From NCBI GenBank assembly GCA_027450005.1, contig DAIDKO010000031.1, forward strand, positions 1 to 32,975: a stretch of DNA of 32,975 bases, read 5' to 3'. The position numbers were made by a program, and so were the translations under genes. Shown here one piece after another: positions 1 through 6,803 of this stretch (the first letter of the stretch is position 1; each line of letters begins with the position of its first letter). The notes under the pieces were generated by a model, which was given only the letters and a program-made list of their open reading frames with translations, searched no databases and had not been told where the DNA came from. Source of the DNA: Rhodanobacter sp. (lineage in GTDB: Bacteria > Pseudomonadota > Gammaproteobacteria > Xanthomonadales > Rhodanobacteraceae).

Positions 1-106
1 AACGGAACCGCGGGCGCCGCGGCCACGACGGCAGCAGCCAAACTTCCTCCGCGTTGTGCATCGTCACCCCGAGCGCAAACAGCCAGCCTAGCAGCGACAG
101 CGGCAT
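1..106 (-). CDS. HXXEE-type membrane protein, N-terminal fragment
   Basis: An open frame starts at ATG 106 on the minus strand and runs off the left edge, so only 35 residues are visible. It starts with a hydrophobic stretch (LSLLGWLFALGVTM) followed at once by HNAEE, then VWLLPSW. The pattern H-x-x-E-E after a hydrophobic helix is the signature of the HXXEE family of small multi-pass membrane proteins of unknown function. The start lies 7 bp past the rlmH stop codon, so the gene is probably co-transcribed with rlmH. The call rests on one short motif and the rest of the protein is outside the window, so the family assignment is tentative. Confidence 0.5.
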   Translation of the reverse strand, partial: MPLSLLGWLFALGVTMHNAEEVWLLPSWPRRPRFR

Positions 107-113
107 GGATGGG

Positions 114-584
114 CTAGGCCCGATGGTAGGGATGGCCCGCCACGATGGTCGTGGCGCGATACAGCTGCTCGGCCAGCACCAGCCGCACCAGCATGTGCGG
201 CAAGGTCAGCGGACCCAACGACCAGCGCTGGTCGGCGCGCGCGAGCACTTCCGGCGCATGACCGTCGGGGCCGCCGATCAGGAAGGCCCGGTCGCGCCCG
301 GCCATCCGCCACGACGCCAGTTGCACGGCCAGTTCCTCGCTGGACCAAGTCTTGCCGCGGCCATCCAGCGCCACCACGTGGCAGTCACGCGACAACGTGG
401 CGAGGATCGCCGCGCCCTCGTCATGCATCGCCTTCGCATCGTCGCGACCCTTGCCGCGCGCACCGGGCTTCAGCTCGACCAGTTCCAGCGGCAACTCGTG
501 CGACAGGCGCTTGCGGTATTCGGCGAAACCTTCCGCCACCCATACCGGCATGCGCTCGCCAACAGCGATGATGCGCACGCGCAT
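114..584 (-). CDS. rlmH: 23S rRNA (pseudouridine1915-N3)-methyltransferase RlmH
   Basis: The 156-residue product matches the usual RlmH length of about 155. RlmH is a SPOUT-class enzyme that methylates N3 of pseudouridine 1915 in helix 69 of 23S rRNA on assembled 70S ribosomes, using S-adenosylmethionine. Visible family features are the N-terminal MRVRIIAVGERMP strand, the central VALDGRGK segment, the knot motif LIGGPDGH that binds the cofactor, and the C-terminal LVLAEQLYRA and GHPYHRA segments. It follows rsfS with a 9-bp gap, the conserved rsfS-rlmH pairing. The normal upstream partners nadD and holA are more than 5 kb away here. The start at ATG 584 fits the family N-terminus. Confidence 0.95.
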   Translation of the reverse strand: MRVRIIAVGERMPVWVAEGFAEYRKRLSHELPLELVELKPGARGKGRDDAKAMHDEGAAILATLSRDCHVVALDGRGKTWSSEELAVQLASWRMAGRDRAFLIGGPDGHAPEVLARADQRWSLGPLTLPHMLVRLVLAEQLYRATTIVAGHPYHRA

Positions 585-593
585 GCCTGTGCG

Positions 594-980
594 TCAGCCG
601 GCTTGCGCGGTGCCGACATCCTGCTCGCGGTCGCCTACCGTCCACAGCCGCTCCAGGCCATAGAACTCGCGGATACGTGGCAACATCACGTGCACGATCA
701 CGTCGCCAAGGTCAACCAGCACCCACTCGGCTTCCTGCTCGCCTTCCACGCCCAGCGGCATCACGCCGGCCTTCTTGGCGAACTTCACCACTTCGTCGGC
801 GATTGATTTGACGTGGCGCGCGGAGGTGCCGGAGGCAATCACCAGCAGATCAGCGATGGAAGTCTTGCCGCGCACGTCGATCTCGCGAACGTCCTTGGCC
901 TTCAGTTCTTCCAGCGCGGCGATGACAGTCTTGCGCAGTTCGGCCGTGGAGTCGGCCTTGATCTTGCGGTTGGTGCTCAA
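594..980 (-). CDS. rsfS: Ribosomal silencing factor RsfS
   Basis: This 128-residue protein belongs to the RsfS/YbeB/Iojap family. These proteins bind uL14 on the 50S subunit and block joining with 30S when nutrients are short. Diagnostic segments are ALEELKAKDVREIDVRG, LLVIASGTSARHVKSIAD and the C-terminal WVLVDLGDVIVHVMLP followed by REFYGLERLW. The likely start is TTG at 980 (protein begins MSTNRK), preceded by a GAGG about 9 bases upstream. An uncommon start codon is plausible for this gene. About 20 residues after the last conserved block (VGDREQDVGTAQAG) form an unstructured-looking tail. It is followed closely by rlmH. Confidence 0.94.
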   Translation of the reverse strand: MSTNRKIKADSTAELRKTVIAALEELKAKDVREIDVRGKTSIADLLVIASGTSARHVKSIADEVVKFAKKAGVMPLGVEGEQEAEWVLVDLGDVIVHVMLPRIREFYGLERLWTVGDREQDVGTAQAG

Positions 981-1027
981 GAGGGAGTGCCTCGGTGCGG
1001 TATCGCGCGCCGGTGCGGCGCGGCGGC

Positions 1028-1059
1028 AGTATAACGCCGGCCACCCGCGACGCCGTCAA
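1028..1059 (-). promoter_or_regulatory. rsfS: Possible promoter for rsfS-rlmH
   Basis: On the minus strand a good -10 hexamer, TATACT (1033-1028), lies upstream of rsfS. TTGACG (1059-1054) overlaps the stop codon of the nitronate monooxygenase gene. The spacer is 20 bases, longer than the usual 17, so the -35 assignment is weak. A local promoter is expected because rsfS is no longer next to nadD. Confidence 0.35.
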
Positions 1060-2129
1060 TGCGGTGCGACGGCGCGGCGCGCCAGTCGGTATTCGTGCAT
1101 CAGCCGCGCCACCAGCTCGGCGGCGGGTTGCGGGCGCGCCCGTGCGGCAGCTTGCCCGCACCACTCGGAAACCAGGTCGGCGCGACCGGCAGCCGCTGCG
1201 GCACGCCGCAGCGGCGCGGTGAGCGCATTGAGCACGGGATAAACGGGCAGCTCGTCGGCGCTTCCCTCCAGCGCCTCGACATAGCGGTTGCGCAGCCCGC
1301 GCGCCGCGCGGCCCGAGAAGCTGCGGATGGTGGCGACGCGATGGTCTTCCGCATCGAGGAGGTCGCGCTTCCATGCTTCCGCCGCCGCGGATTCGGGGCA
1401 GGCGAGAAAAGCCGTGCCGAGCTGGCTGGCCGCCGCGCCGAGTACTTCGGCGGCGAGCATGCCGGCGCCGTCCATGATGCCGCCCGCGGCGATCACCGGC
1501 ACGCCGTCGCAGGCCGCCACGGCCAACGGAATCAGCGCGAACAAGCCGACCAGCGGCGTCTCGCCCGCATGCAGGAAGCCGCCGCGATGGCCGCCCGCCT
1601 CGGCACCCTGCACGCACACTGCATCCGCACCGCGCTCCGCCCAGGCGCGCGCTTCCGCCGCCGTGGTTGCGGTGCCGATCACGCGGATGTCGCAGCGCTT
1701 CAGCTCCTGCATCTGCGCGGACGTGAGCAGGTCAAACGCAAAGCTGGCCACCGCGGGACGCGCCTCGCACAGCGCCGCGAACTGATCGGAGAAGCGCGGC
1801 GCCCAGCGCGCCGGCAACGTGGTGCGCGCATCCAGGCCTTCGCGTTCCATCAGCGCATCCAGCCGCTCTCGGGCGCGGGCGACGGCGGCCATGTCCGGCG
1901 CAGCCTCGTCGGGCAACACGAACAGGTTGAGCGCGAAGGGGCGGCCGGTAAGTGCGCGGGTTTGCGCGGCTTGCTCGAGGATCGCCTGCGGCTCGGCATA
2001 GCCCACGCCCAGCGAGCCCAGCCCACCCGCCTCCGCAACGGCGGCGGCCATCTGCGGCGTGCTAGCACCCGCCATCGGCGCCTGGATCAACGGATGCTCG
2101 ATGCTCAGTTGCTGTGCGAGGGAAACCAT
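1056..2129 (-). CDS. Nitronate monooxygenase (2-nitropropane dioxygenase family)
   Basis: This 357-residue protein is an FMN-dependent TIM-barrel enzyme of the NMO family, which oxidises alkyl nitronates (such as the toxin propionate 3-nitronate) to carbonyl products and nitrite. Visible features are the N-terminal HPLIQAPMAGASTP strand that contacts FMN, the GGLGSLGVGY loop, GADAVCVQGAEAGGHRG carrying the conserved catalytic-site histidine, and the phosphate-binding VPVIAAGGIMDG followed by LGAAASQLGTAFL. The C-terminal part (about 275-357) is less conserved and alanine-rich. It lies between nrsF and rsfS on the same strand with a 91-bp gap from nrsF, so co-transcription with the sigma-factor operon is possible. 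The exact substrate cannot be read from sequence. Confidence 0.9.
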   Translation of the reverse strand: MVSLAQQLSIEHPLIQAPMAGASTPQMAAAVAEAGGLGSLGVGYAEPQAILEQAAQTRALTGRPFALNLFVLPDEAAPDMAAVARARERLDALMEREGLDARTTLPARWAPRFSDQFAALCEARPAVASFAFDLLTSAQMQELKRCDIRVIGTATTAAEARAWAERGADAVCVQGAEAGGHRGGFLHAGETPLVGLFALIPLAVAACDGVPVIAAGGIMDGAGMLAAEVLGAAASQLGTAFLACPESAAAEAWKRDLLDAEDHRVATIRSFSGRAARGLRNRYVEALEGSADELPVYPVLNALTAPLRRAAAAAGRADLVSEWCGQAAARARPQPAAELVARLMHEYRLARRAVAPH

Positions 2130-2220
2130 GCGCGTCGCCTGCCGCGGAAACCCGCGCGATTATCCGCCTTCGCAGCGGCATGCGGCGCGCTGCCTTCCCT
2201 CATCCCGGCACGGCGGAGGG

Positions 2221-2871
2221 TTACCTCGACAGCAGCCGCCCGCCCATCGCCGAATTCGCCGCCACCACCACGCCCACCGCCAGCGCATGGGTGAACAGGT
2301 CGGTCGCGGCCGCGTCGTAGGCGTGGCAGATCTCCAGCAGGCTGGCCGATGCGGCTGCGCTGGCCAGGCCCACCAGCATCGCGGTCAGCAGGGGGCGCAG
2401 CGGGCAGGCACGGCGCACCAGCCACACCAGCAGCGCCGACAACGGGATCGAGAAGGCCACGATGAAGACGAAGCAGTCGGCGGACTGGTGCAGCGTGGCG
2501 ATGCTAGTGCCCGGGGCCAGCCAGGTGCGCAGGCAGCCCAGTCCGCTGGCGCCGATCCACAGCAGCGCGGGCGGCAGCGGCAACCAGCCCCAGGCGCGCG
2601 ACCGCCCCGGCACGGCCAACGTGAACGCGGCCCAGGCCGCCGTCACCGCGGTGAGCACGGCGCCCAGCGCGGCCCAGGCGAGATCCGGCGCGCCGGCCCA
2701 GCGGCGCAGCATGGGCTGGTCGCCGTAATGTGCAAATAGCAGCATGGCGATCGCCACCACTAGCGCGAGCCAGCCCAGCGTGCGTCGCCACGGCGGCAGC
2801 AGGCGCCGCACCGGCACCAGCTCGGCGCTGAGCGCGGCAATCAGGCTGTCGTTGGAGCGCGGCTCGGCCAT
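2221..2871 (-). CDS. nrsF: NrsF-type membrane anti-sigma factor (DUF1109)
   Basis: The 216-residue protein has about six hydrophobic segments, near residues 32-46, 66-88, 98-113, 132-152, 159-178 and 193-206. Its first 30 residues are hydrophilic (SLIAALSAELVPVRRLLPP), typical of NrsF/DUF1109 negative regulators of SigF-class ECF sigma factors. Cysteines are at 113, 133, 156 and 182. C133 and C182 lie close to the two conserved cysteines (about 131 and 181) that, from memory, are needed for signal response in Caulobacter NrsF. It starts 3 bp after the sigma gene stop, so translation is probably coupled. Inferred job: hold the sigma factor at the inner membrane until oxidation or metal stress modifies the cysteines. 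Confidence 0.85.
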   Translation of the reverse strand: MAEPRSNDSLIAALSAELVPVRRLLPPWRRTLGWLALVVAIAMLLFAHYGDQPMLRRWAGAPDLAWAALGAVLTAVTAAWAAFTLAVPGRSRAWGWLPLPPALLWIGASGLGCLRTWLAPGTSIATLHQSADCFVFIVAFSIPLSALLVWLVRRACPLRPLLTAMLVGLASAAASASLLEICHAYDAAATDLFTHALAVGVVVAANSAMGGRLLSR

Positions 2872-2874
2872 TAC

Positions 2875-3456
2875 TCAGTCTTCCCCGTGCAGGTGACCGC
2901 GCAAGGCCTTCAAGGCGCGGTGCAGGTTCACTTTCAGCGCGCCGGTGTTGCGGCCGGTATGCGCGGCGGCCTCGGCCAGCGATTGCTCGCGCAGGCCGAG
3001 TTGCTCCACCGCTTCGCGCTGGCCGGGCGGCAGTTGCGCGATGGCCTCGCGCAGGCGCCGTGCCTGCTGGCGGCGCTCGGCATCCACGCTCGCGTCGTCG
3101 CGATCGGGGTGCTGGTCCAAAGCGATCTCGTCGTGCAGTTCGCGCCGGTCGCGCCGGCCATGGCTGCGCAGCACATCGATGGCCCGGCGCCCGGCAATGG
3201 CGCCCAGCCAGGCGTCGTAGGAGCGCGCCGCGTCGTAGGTGTGGCGCACGCGATGCACGGTCAGCAGGGTTTCCTGCACCACGTCGTCCAGCGCGTCCGT
3301 ACCCACGCCCTGCCGGCGCGCCACCGCGCGGATCAGCGCCACCGAATCGGCCAGCACGCGCTCGTAGGCGCGGCGGTCGCCCGCCTGCGCGGCGGCCATC
3401 CAGGCGGCACGCCGGCGTTCGGCCTGCTCGTTGGCGCTGGCGGGTTCGGCGGGCAC
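2875..3456 (-). CDS. sigF: ECF sigma factor, SigF-like
   Basis: The protein has ECF sigma region 2 (DDVVQETLLTVHRVRHTYD, then YDAWLGAIAGRRAIDVLRSHGRR) and region 4 (QLPPGQREAVEQLGLREQSLAEAAAHTGRNTGALKVNLHRA, given here in pieces of the helix-turn-helix). The frame is open back to an ATG at 3558. However, the SigF-type -10 element lies at 3562-3559, so that ATG would fall upstream of the transcript start. I prefer GTG at 3456, giving 193 residues, the usual ECF size. TTG at 3528 (217 residues) and ATG at 3399 (174 residues) are alternatives. The gene overlaps nothing and sits 3 bp before nrsF. It is probably self-activating through the promoter at 3584-3559. Confidence 0.85.
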   Translation of the reverse strand: MPAEPASANEQAERRRAAWMAAAQAGDRRAYERVLADSVALIRAVARRQGVGTDALDDVVQETLLTVHRVRHTYDAARSYDAWLGAIAGRRAIDVLRSHGRRDRRELHDEIALDQHPDRDDASVDAERRQQARRLREAIAQLPPGQREAVEQLGLREQSLAEAAAHTGRNTGALKVNLHRALKALRGHLHGED

Positions 3457-3558
3457 GGAGACGCGGCAATCCAGTGACGGGGCGAAGCCGCCATCCCATA
3501 CCAAGCTGCCATCGGCGGTCAAGGGCAATTCGTCCCGTGCTGCGGTACCACCCTGCAA

Positions 3559-3584
3559 TTCGCCGCATCCGGCCGCCGGGTTAC
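3559..3584 (-). promoter_or_regulatory. sigF: SigF-type promoter for sigF-nrsF
   Basis: On the minus strand GTAACC (3584-3579) is followed by exactly 16 bases and then CGAA (3562-3559). This is the same motif and spacing as the divergent copy at 3600-3625. As I recall it, GTAACC-N16-CGAA is the promoter consensus of Caulobacter SigF. The predicted transcript starts near 3552, which implies autoregulation and rules out the ATG at 3558 as start codon. Confidence 0.75.
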
Positions 3585-3599
3585 CCCGTATCGGTCAAT

Positions 3600-3625
3600 G
3601 TAACCATCGGCGCGATGGTGACGAA
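3600..3625 (+). promoter_or_regulatory. SigF-type promoter for dipZ-msrB
   Basis: GTAACC (3600-3605), a 16-base spacer and CGAA (3622-3625) form the second, divergent copy of the motif. The -35 elements of the two promoters are only 15 bp apart, back to back. The predicted start of transcription is near 3632, giving a leader of about 25 bases before ATG 3657. Confidence 0.75.
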
Positions 3626-3656
3626 TCACCAGCACACCTCAACCGGAACCCTCGCC

Positions 3657-5384
3657 ATGCTCCTGCTGATCCTTGCCTACCTCGGCGGCGTGCTCACCAT
3701 CCTCAGCCCCTGCATCCTGCCGGTGCTGCCGTTCGTGTTCGCCCGTGCCGATCGCCCGTTCCTGAAAAGCGGCCTGCCGATGCTGATCGGCATGGCCGCC
3801 ACCTTCGCGCTAGTCGCCACGCTGGCCGCAGTCGGCGGCGGCTGGGCGGTGCACGCGAACCAGTACGGCCGCGCCGTGGCGCTGGTGGTGCTGGCCCTGC
3901 TTGGCCTCACCCTGCTCTCCGGCCACGTCGCCGAATGGCTGACCCGGCCGTTCGTGGCGCTGGGCAACAAGCTCTCGCAACGCACCGACGGCGACGGCGG
4001 ATCGGTATGGGCCTCGGTGGGCCTGGGCATCGCCACAGGCCTGCTGTGGGCGCCGTGCGCCGGCCCCATCCTCGGCTTGCTGCTGACCGGTGCGGCGCTC
4101 AAGGGCGCCAGCGTCACCACCACCCTGCTGCTGCTCACCTACGCGCTGGGCGCGGCCACTTCGCTGGCGCTGGCGTTGGCCGTAGGCGGCAAGGTGTTCG
4201 CGCTGATGAAGCGTTCGCTGGGCGCAGGCCAGTGGGTGCGACGTTCGCTGGGCGTGCTGGTGCTGGCCGGCGTGGCCGCCATCGCGATGGGCGTGGATAC
4301 CGGCCTGCTCACCCGCGTCTCGCTGGCCAGCACCAACGGCCTCGAGCAGAAGCTGATCGATGCGGTGCAGCCGATGCCTGCCGCGATGGCCTCGCCCGCG
4401 CCGAAACCCGGCGAGGCGTTGCCGGTGGAGGGCACGCTGCCTTCGCTGTCCGGCGCCACCGGCTGGCTCAACAGCGCACCGCTCACCCGCAACTCGCTGC
4501 ACGGCAAGGTGGTGCTGGTGGATTTCTGGACCTACTCCTGCATCAACTGCCTGCGCTCGCTGCCCTATGTCGAAGCCTGGTACGACAAATACAAGGACCA
4601 CGGCCTGGTGGTGATCGGCGTGCACTCGCCCGAATTTGCCTTCGAAAAGGATCGGGCCAACGTGGCCGCAGCGGTGAAGCGCCTGGGCGTGACCTATCCG
4701 GTGGCGCTGGATTCCGACTACGCGATCTGGCAGGGCTTCAACAACGAATACTGGCCGGCGGAATATTTCATCGACACCTGGGGCCGCATCCGCCACCACA
4801 GCTTCGGCGAAGGCGGCTATGCTGAAGACGAAGACGTGATCCGCCAGTTGCTCACCGCCGCCGGCCACACCCACCTGCCCGGCGGCTACGTGCAGCCAGG
4901 CGCGAAGGGCGTGGAAGCCGCCATCGCGAACGACAGCGACCGCTCGCCGGAAACCTACGTGGGCTACGCGCGTGCCGACAACTTCGCCGGCGGCCGGCTG
5001 GTACATGGCGACGCATCCGACTACCGCGCGCCGGCCACGCTGGACACCAACCAGTGGGCGCTGGGCGGCCGCTGGACCGTGCGCCCGCAGGAAGCCACGC
5101 TGGACGCCGCCAGCGGCTCCATCACCTACCGCTTCCGCGGCCGCGACCTGCACCTGGTGCTCGGCCCCGGCAGCGATGGCAAGCCGGTGCGCTTCCGCGT
5201 CACGCTGGATGGGCACGCTCCCGGCGCCGACCACGGCGTGGACACCGACGCGAACGGCAACGGCACGGTCAAGGCGCAGCGCCTGTACCAGTTGGTGCGC
5301 CAGGCCCACGGCAACGGCGAGCGCACCTTCACCATCACCTTCCTCGAACCCGGCGTGCACGCCTACGCGTTCACCTTCGGCTGA
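3657..5384 (+). CDS. dipZ: DipZ-like thiol-disulfide transporter: CcdA, thioredoxin and beta domain fusion
   Basis: The 575-residue protein resembles mycobacterial DipZ. Residues 1-215 form a CcdA/DsbD-beta-like membrane domain with two redox cysteines, C19 in SPCILPVLP and C134 in WAPCAGP. These carry electrons from cytoplasmic thioredoxin across the membrane. Residues 255-410 are a periplasmic thioredoxin/TlpA-like domain with the active site C295-I-N-C298. The last 150 residues, rich in beta-strand patterns and ending in the aromatic VHAYAFTFG, match the carbohydrate-binding-module-like domain of DipZ. ATG 3657 is chosen because the next in-frame ATG upstream (3615) lies inside the promoter. 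It is followed by exported MsrB, so it is the likely reductant supply for that enzyme. Confidence 0.9.
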   Translation: MLLLILAYLGGVLTILSPCILPVLPFVFARADRPFLKSGLPMLIGMAATFALVATLAAVGGGWAVHANQYGRAVALVVLALLGLTLLSGHVAEWLTRPFVALGNKLSQRTDGDGGSVWASVGLGIATGLLWAPCAGPILGLLLTGAALKGASVTTTLLLLTYALGAATSLALALAVGGKVFALMKRSLGAGQWVRRSLGVLVLAGVAAIAMGVDTGLLTRVSLASTNGLEQKLIDAVQPMPAAMASPAPKPGEALPVEGTLPSLSGATGWLNSAPLTRNSLHGKVVLVDFWTYSCINCLRSLPYVEAWYDKYKDHGLVVIGVHSPEFAFEKDRANVAAAVKRLGVTYPVALDSDYAIWQGFNNEYWPAEYFIDTWGRIRHHSFGEGGYAEDEDVIRQLLTAAGHTHLPGGYVQPGAKGVEAAIANDSDRSPETYVGYARADNFAGGRLVHGDASDYRAPATLDTNQWALGGRWTVRPQEATLDAASGSITYRFRGRDLHLVLGPGSDGKPVRFRVTLDGHAPGADHGVDTDANGNGTVKAQRLYQLVRQAHGNGERTFTITFLEPGVHAYAFTFG

Positions 5385-5392
5385 GCCTTGCC

Positions 5393-5419
5393 GCCCCTCC
5401 CCTCTGGCAGGGGAGGGGC
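5393..5419. repeat. Perfect hairpin between dipZ and msrB
   Basis: GCCCCTCCCC (5393-5402) and GGGGAGGGGC (5410-5419) form a perfect 10-bp stem with a 7-base loop. There is no T-run after it, so a full terminator is unlikely. It could stabilise the dipZ mRNA or lower msrB expression. It resembles the C-rich hairpin at 7825-7847. Confidence 0.6.
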
Positions 5420-5442
5420 ACCACTCCCCACTGGAGGCTTCC

Positions 5443-6060
5443 ATGTCCCGCCTCGACGAAACCCTCGCGATGGATCGCCGCCGTTTCCTGCGCGCCGCGG
5501 TTAGCGGCAGCGCGTTGCTCGTGGCCGGCGGCGGCTTCGCCCTGCCCCGCCTGCTTGCCGCTGGGGCCCAGGGAGGGGTGCCCGCGCTGATCCACGACCA
5601 GCCGGGCGAAGTGCTGCTGGAGTGCTACGCCGACGACGGCCGCGACCTCGGCCCCTGCAAGGTCGCCCGGCTGGTGCTCACCGATGCGCAATGGCGCGTG
5701 CGCCTGTCGCCGCTGGCGTTCGAGGTGATGCGCCGCAACGGCACCGAACTTGCCTTCAGCGGCCCGCACGAACGCCCCGCACAACCCGGCCTGTTCCGCT
5801 GCGTGGCCTGTGCCACCGCGCTCTACGACGCCGCCAACGAATTCGACTCCGGCACCGGCTGGCCCAGCTTCTGGCGCCCCATCGCCAAGCGGAACGTGAT
5901 CGAAAGCCGCGACGACAGCCTCGGCATGGAACGTATCGCGGTCAGTTGCGCCGGCTGCAACAGCCACCTCGGCCACGTGTTCGACGACGGTCCGCGGCCG
6001 ACGGGACTGCGCTATTGCATGAACTCGGTGGCGTTGCGGTTCGTGGCGCGAACGGGGTGA
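5443..6060 (+). CDS. msrB: Tat-exported peptide-methionine (R)-S-oxide reductase MsrB
   Basis: The 205-residue protein starts at ATG 5443, six bases after a GGAGG. Residues 11-42 are a Tat signal: DRRRFLRAAVSG then a hydrophobic stretch ending ALPRLLAAGAQ. Residues 75-203 are the SelR/MsrB domain with two zinc CxxC pairs (C120/C123 and C169/C172), the substrate-binding GTGWPSFW, HLGHVFDDG, and catalytic C192 in LRYCMNS. MsrB reduces methionine-R-sulfoxide in proteins. The Tat signal places it in the periplasm, which fits electron supply from the DipZ-like protein encoded just upstream. Two further cysteines, C61 and C72, lie in an extension before the domain and may act as resolving cysteines. 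It is inferred to be under SigF control with dipZ. Confidence 0.93.
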   Translation: MSRLDETLAMDRRRFLRAAVSGSALLVAGGGFALPRLLAAGAQGGVPALIHDQPGEVLLECYADDGRDLGPCKVARLVLTDAQWRVRLSPLAFEVMRRNGTELAFSGPHERPAQPGLFRCVACATALYDAANEFDSGTGWPSFWRPIAKRNVIESRDDSLGMERIAVSCAGCNSHLGHVFDDGPRPTGLRYCMNSVALRFVARTG

Positions 6061-6130
6061 CGGCGGACGCCGTCTCGCGCGATATGCGGTGGCCGGGTAG
6101 GCATGGCCTCGGGTTCGCCTAGCGCAAGCG

Positions 6131-6745
6131 ACAAAGCCGTTTCGAGCGCCTGCCGGCGCCCGAGTGACTTCTCTTTTGCTTTTCCAAATAGAGAAGTCAC
6201 CAAGAGAAAACGACACCCCGATGGCGCGCCCTCCAGGCATCCTGCCTTGCGGGTACGCGGGCGGGCTACGGGGCTTTTCGACGGGACTCCTGTCCCGGCG
6301 AAAAACTGGCCCGCATCCCTGCGGTCCATCCTGCGGACTTTCCTCCGCCCACCCGCCACGCCATAGGGGCCCCGGGTAGAGCAGCGCGCTCCCGGCGCGC
6401 ATTTCCCGAAAAGCCGGAGCAAGAGCACCACGCTCAGCGTGGCGCTCTGCTGTTGCTTCTGGTGCGCACGATGCGCGCCGGCTGTTCCGGGGCCCCTGGG
6501 CGGCGGTGAGGTGGGAACGATCAGGCAGCGCAGCGGGCGATACCACGGACGGTCTCGCCTTTTCGACCGGGCAGGAGCCCAGCCGAAAAGCCCGGCCACG
6601 CCTCACGCACTCGCAGGGCAGGAGGCCCGGAGAGCGAAGCCCCGGGGTGCTCTTTCTCTTTGGCTACTTTCTCTTTGAGCACGCAAAGAGAAAGTAGCTC
6701 GGGCGCCGGCAGGCGACCGAAACCGCCTCGTTACCCACCACACGC
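6131..6745. repeat. Large imperfect inverted repeat (palindromic intergenic element)
   Basis: This fills most of the 743-bp gap between msrB and nadD. The left arm starts with GTTTCGAGCGCCTGCCGGCG near 6140 and contains the stem GTGACTTCTC/GAGAAGTCAC (6164-6173 with 6191-6200). The right arm, read in reverse from about 6745, has the same order: GTTTCGGTCGCCTGCCGGCG, a longer CTACTTTCTCTTTG hairpin, a CCTGCC block, a GGCTTTTCG block and GGGGCCCC. Arms are about 240 bp. The centre (about 6400-6480) has its own hairpin, CCACGC-TCA-GCGTGG. No protein-coding gene is convincing. The terminal hairpin recurs at 7594-7667. The family resembles dispersed repeats of other Xanthomonadales genomes. Confidence 0.75.
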
Positions 6746-6803
6746 AATAACCAACGGACAGGCGAGCAAAGGCACTCGGGTTCAACGGGCACACGAAATC
6801 GCC

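Noticed and set aside
3615-3656. ATG 3615 as an upstream start for dipZ
   Set aside because: It lies between the -35 and -10 elements of the SigF-type promoter, so it would not be in the transcript.
3810-5444. A 544-codon open frame on the minus strand opposite dipZ
   Set aside because: It is antisense to a gene with clear domains. Its product is rich in Gly, Ala, His and Arg with no domain, as expected for a shadow frame in GC-rich DNA.
6012-6599. A 195-codon minus-strand frame inside the large repeat
   Set aside because: It lies across both arms of an inverted repeat and into msrB; the arms explain the open frames.
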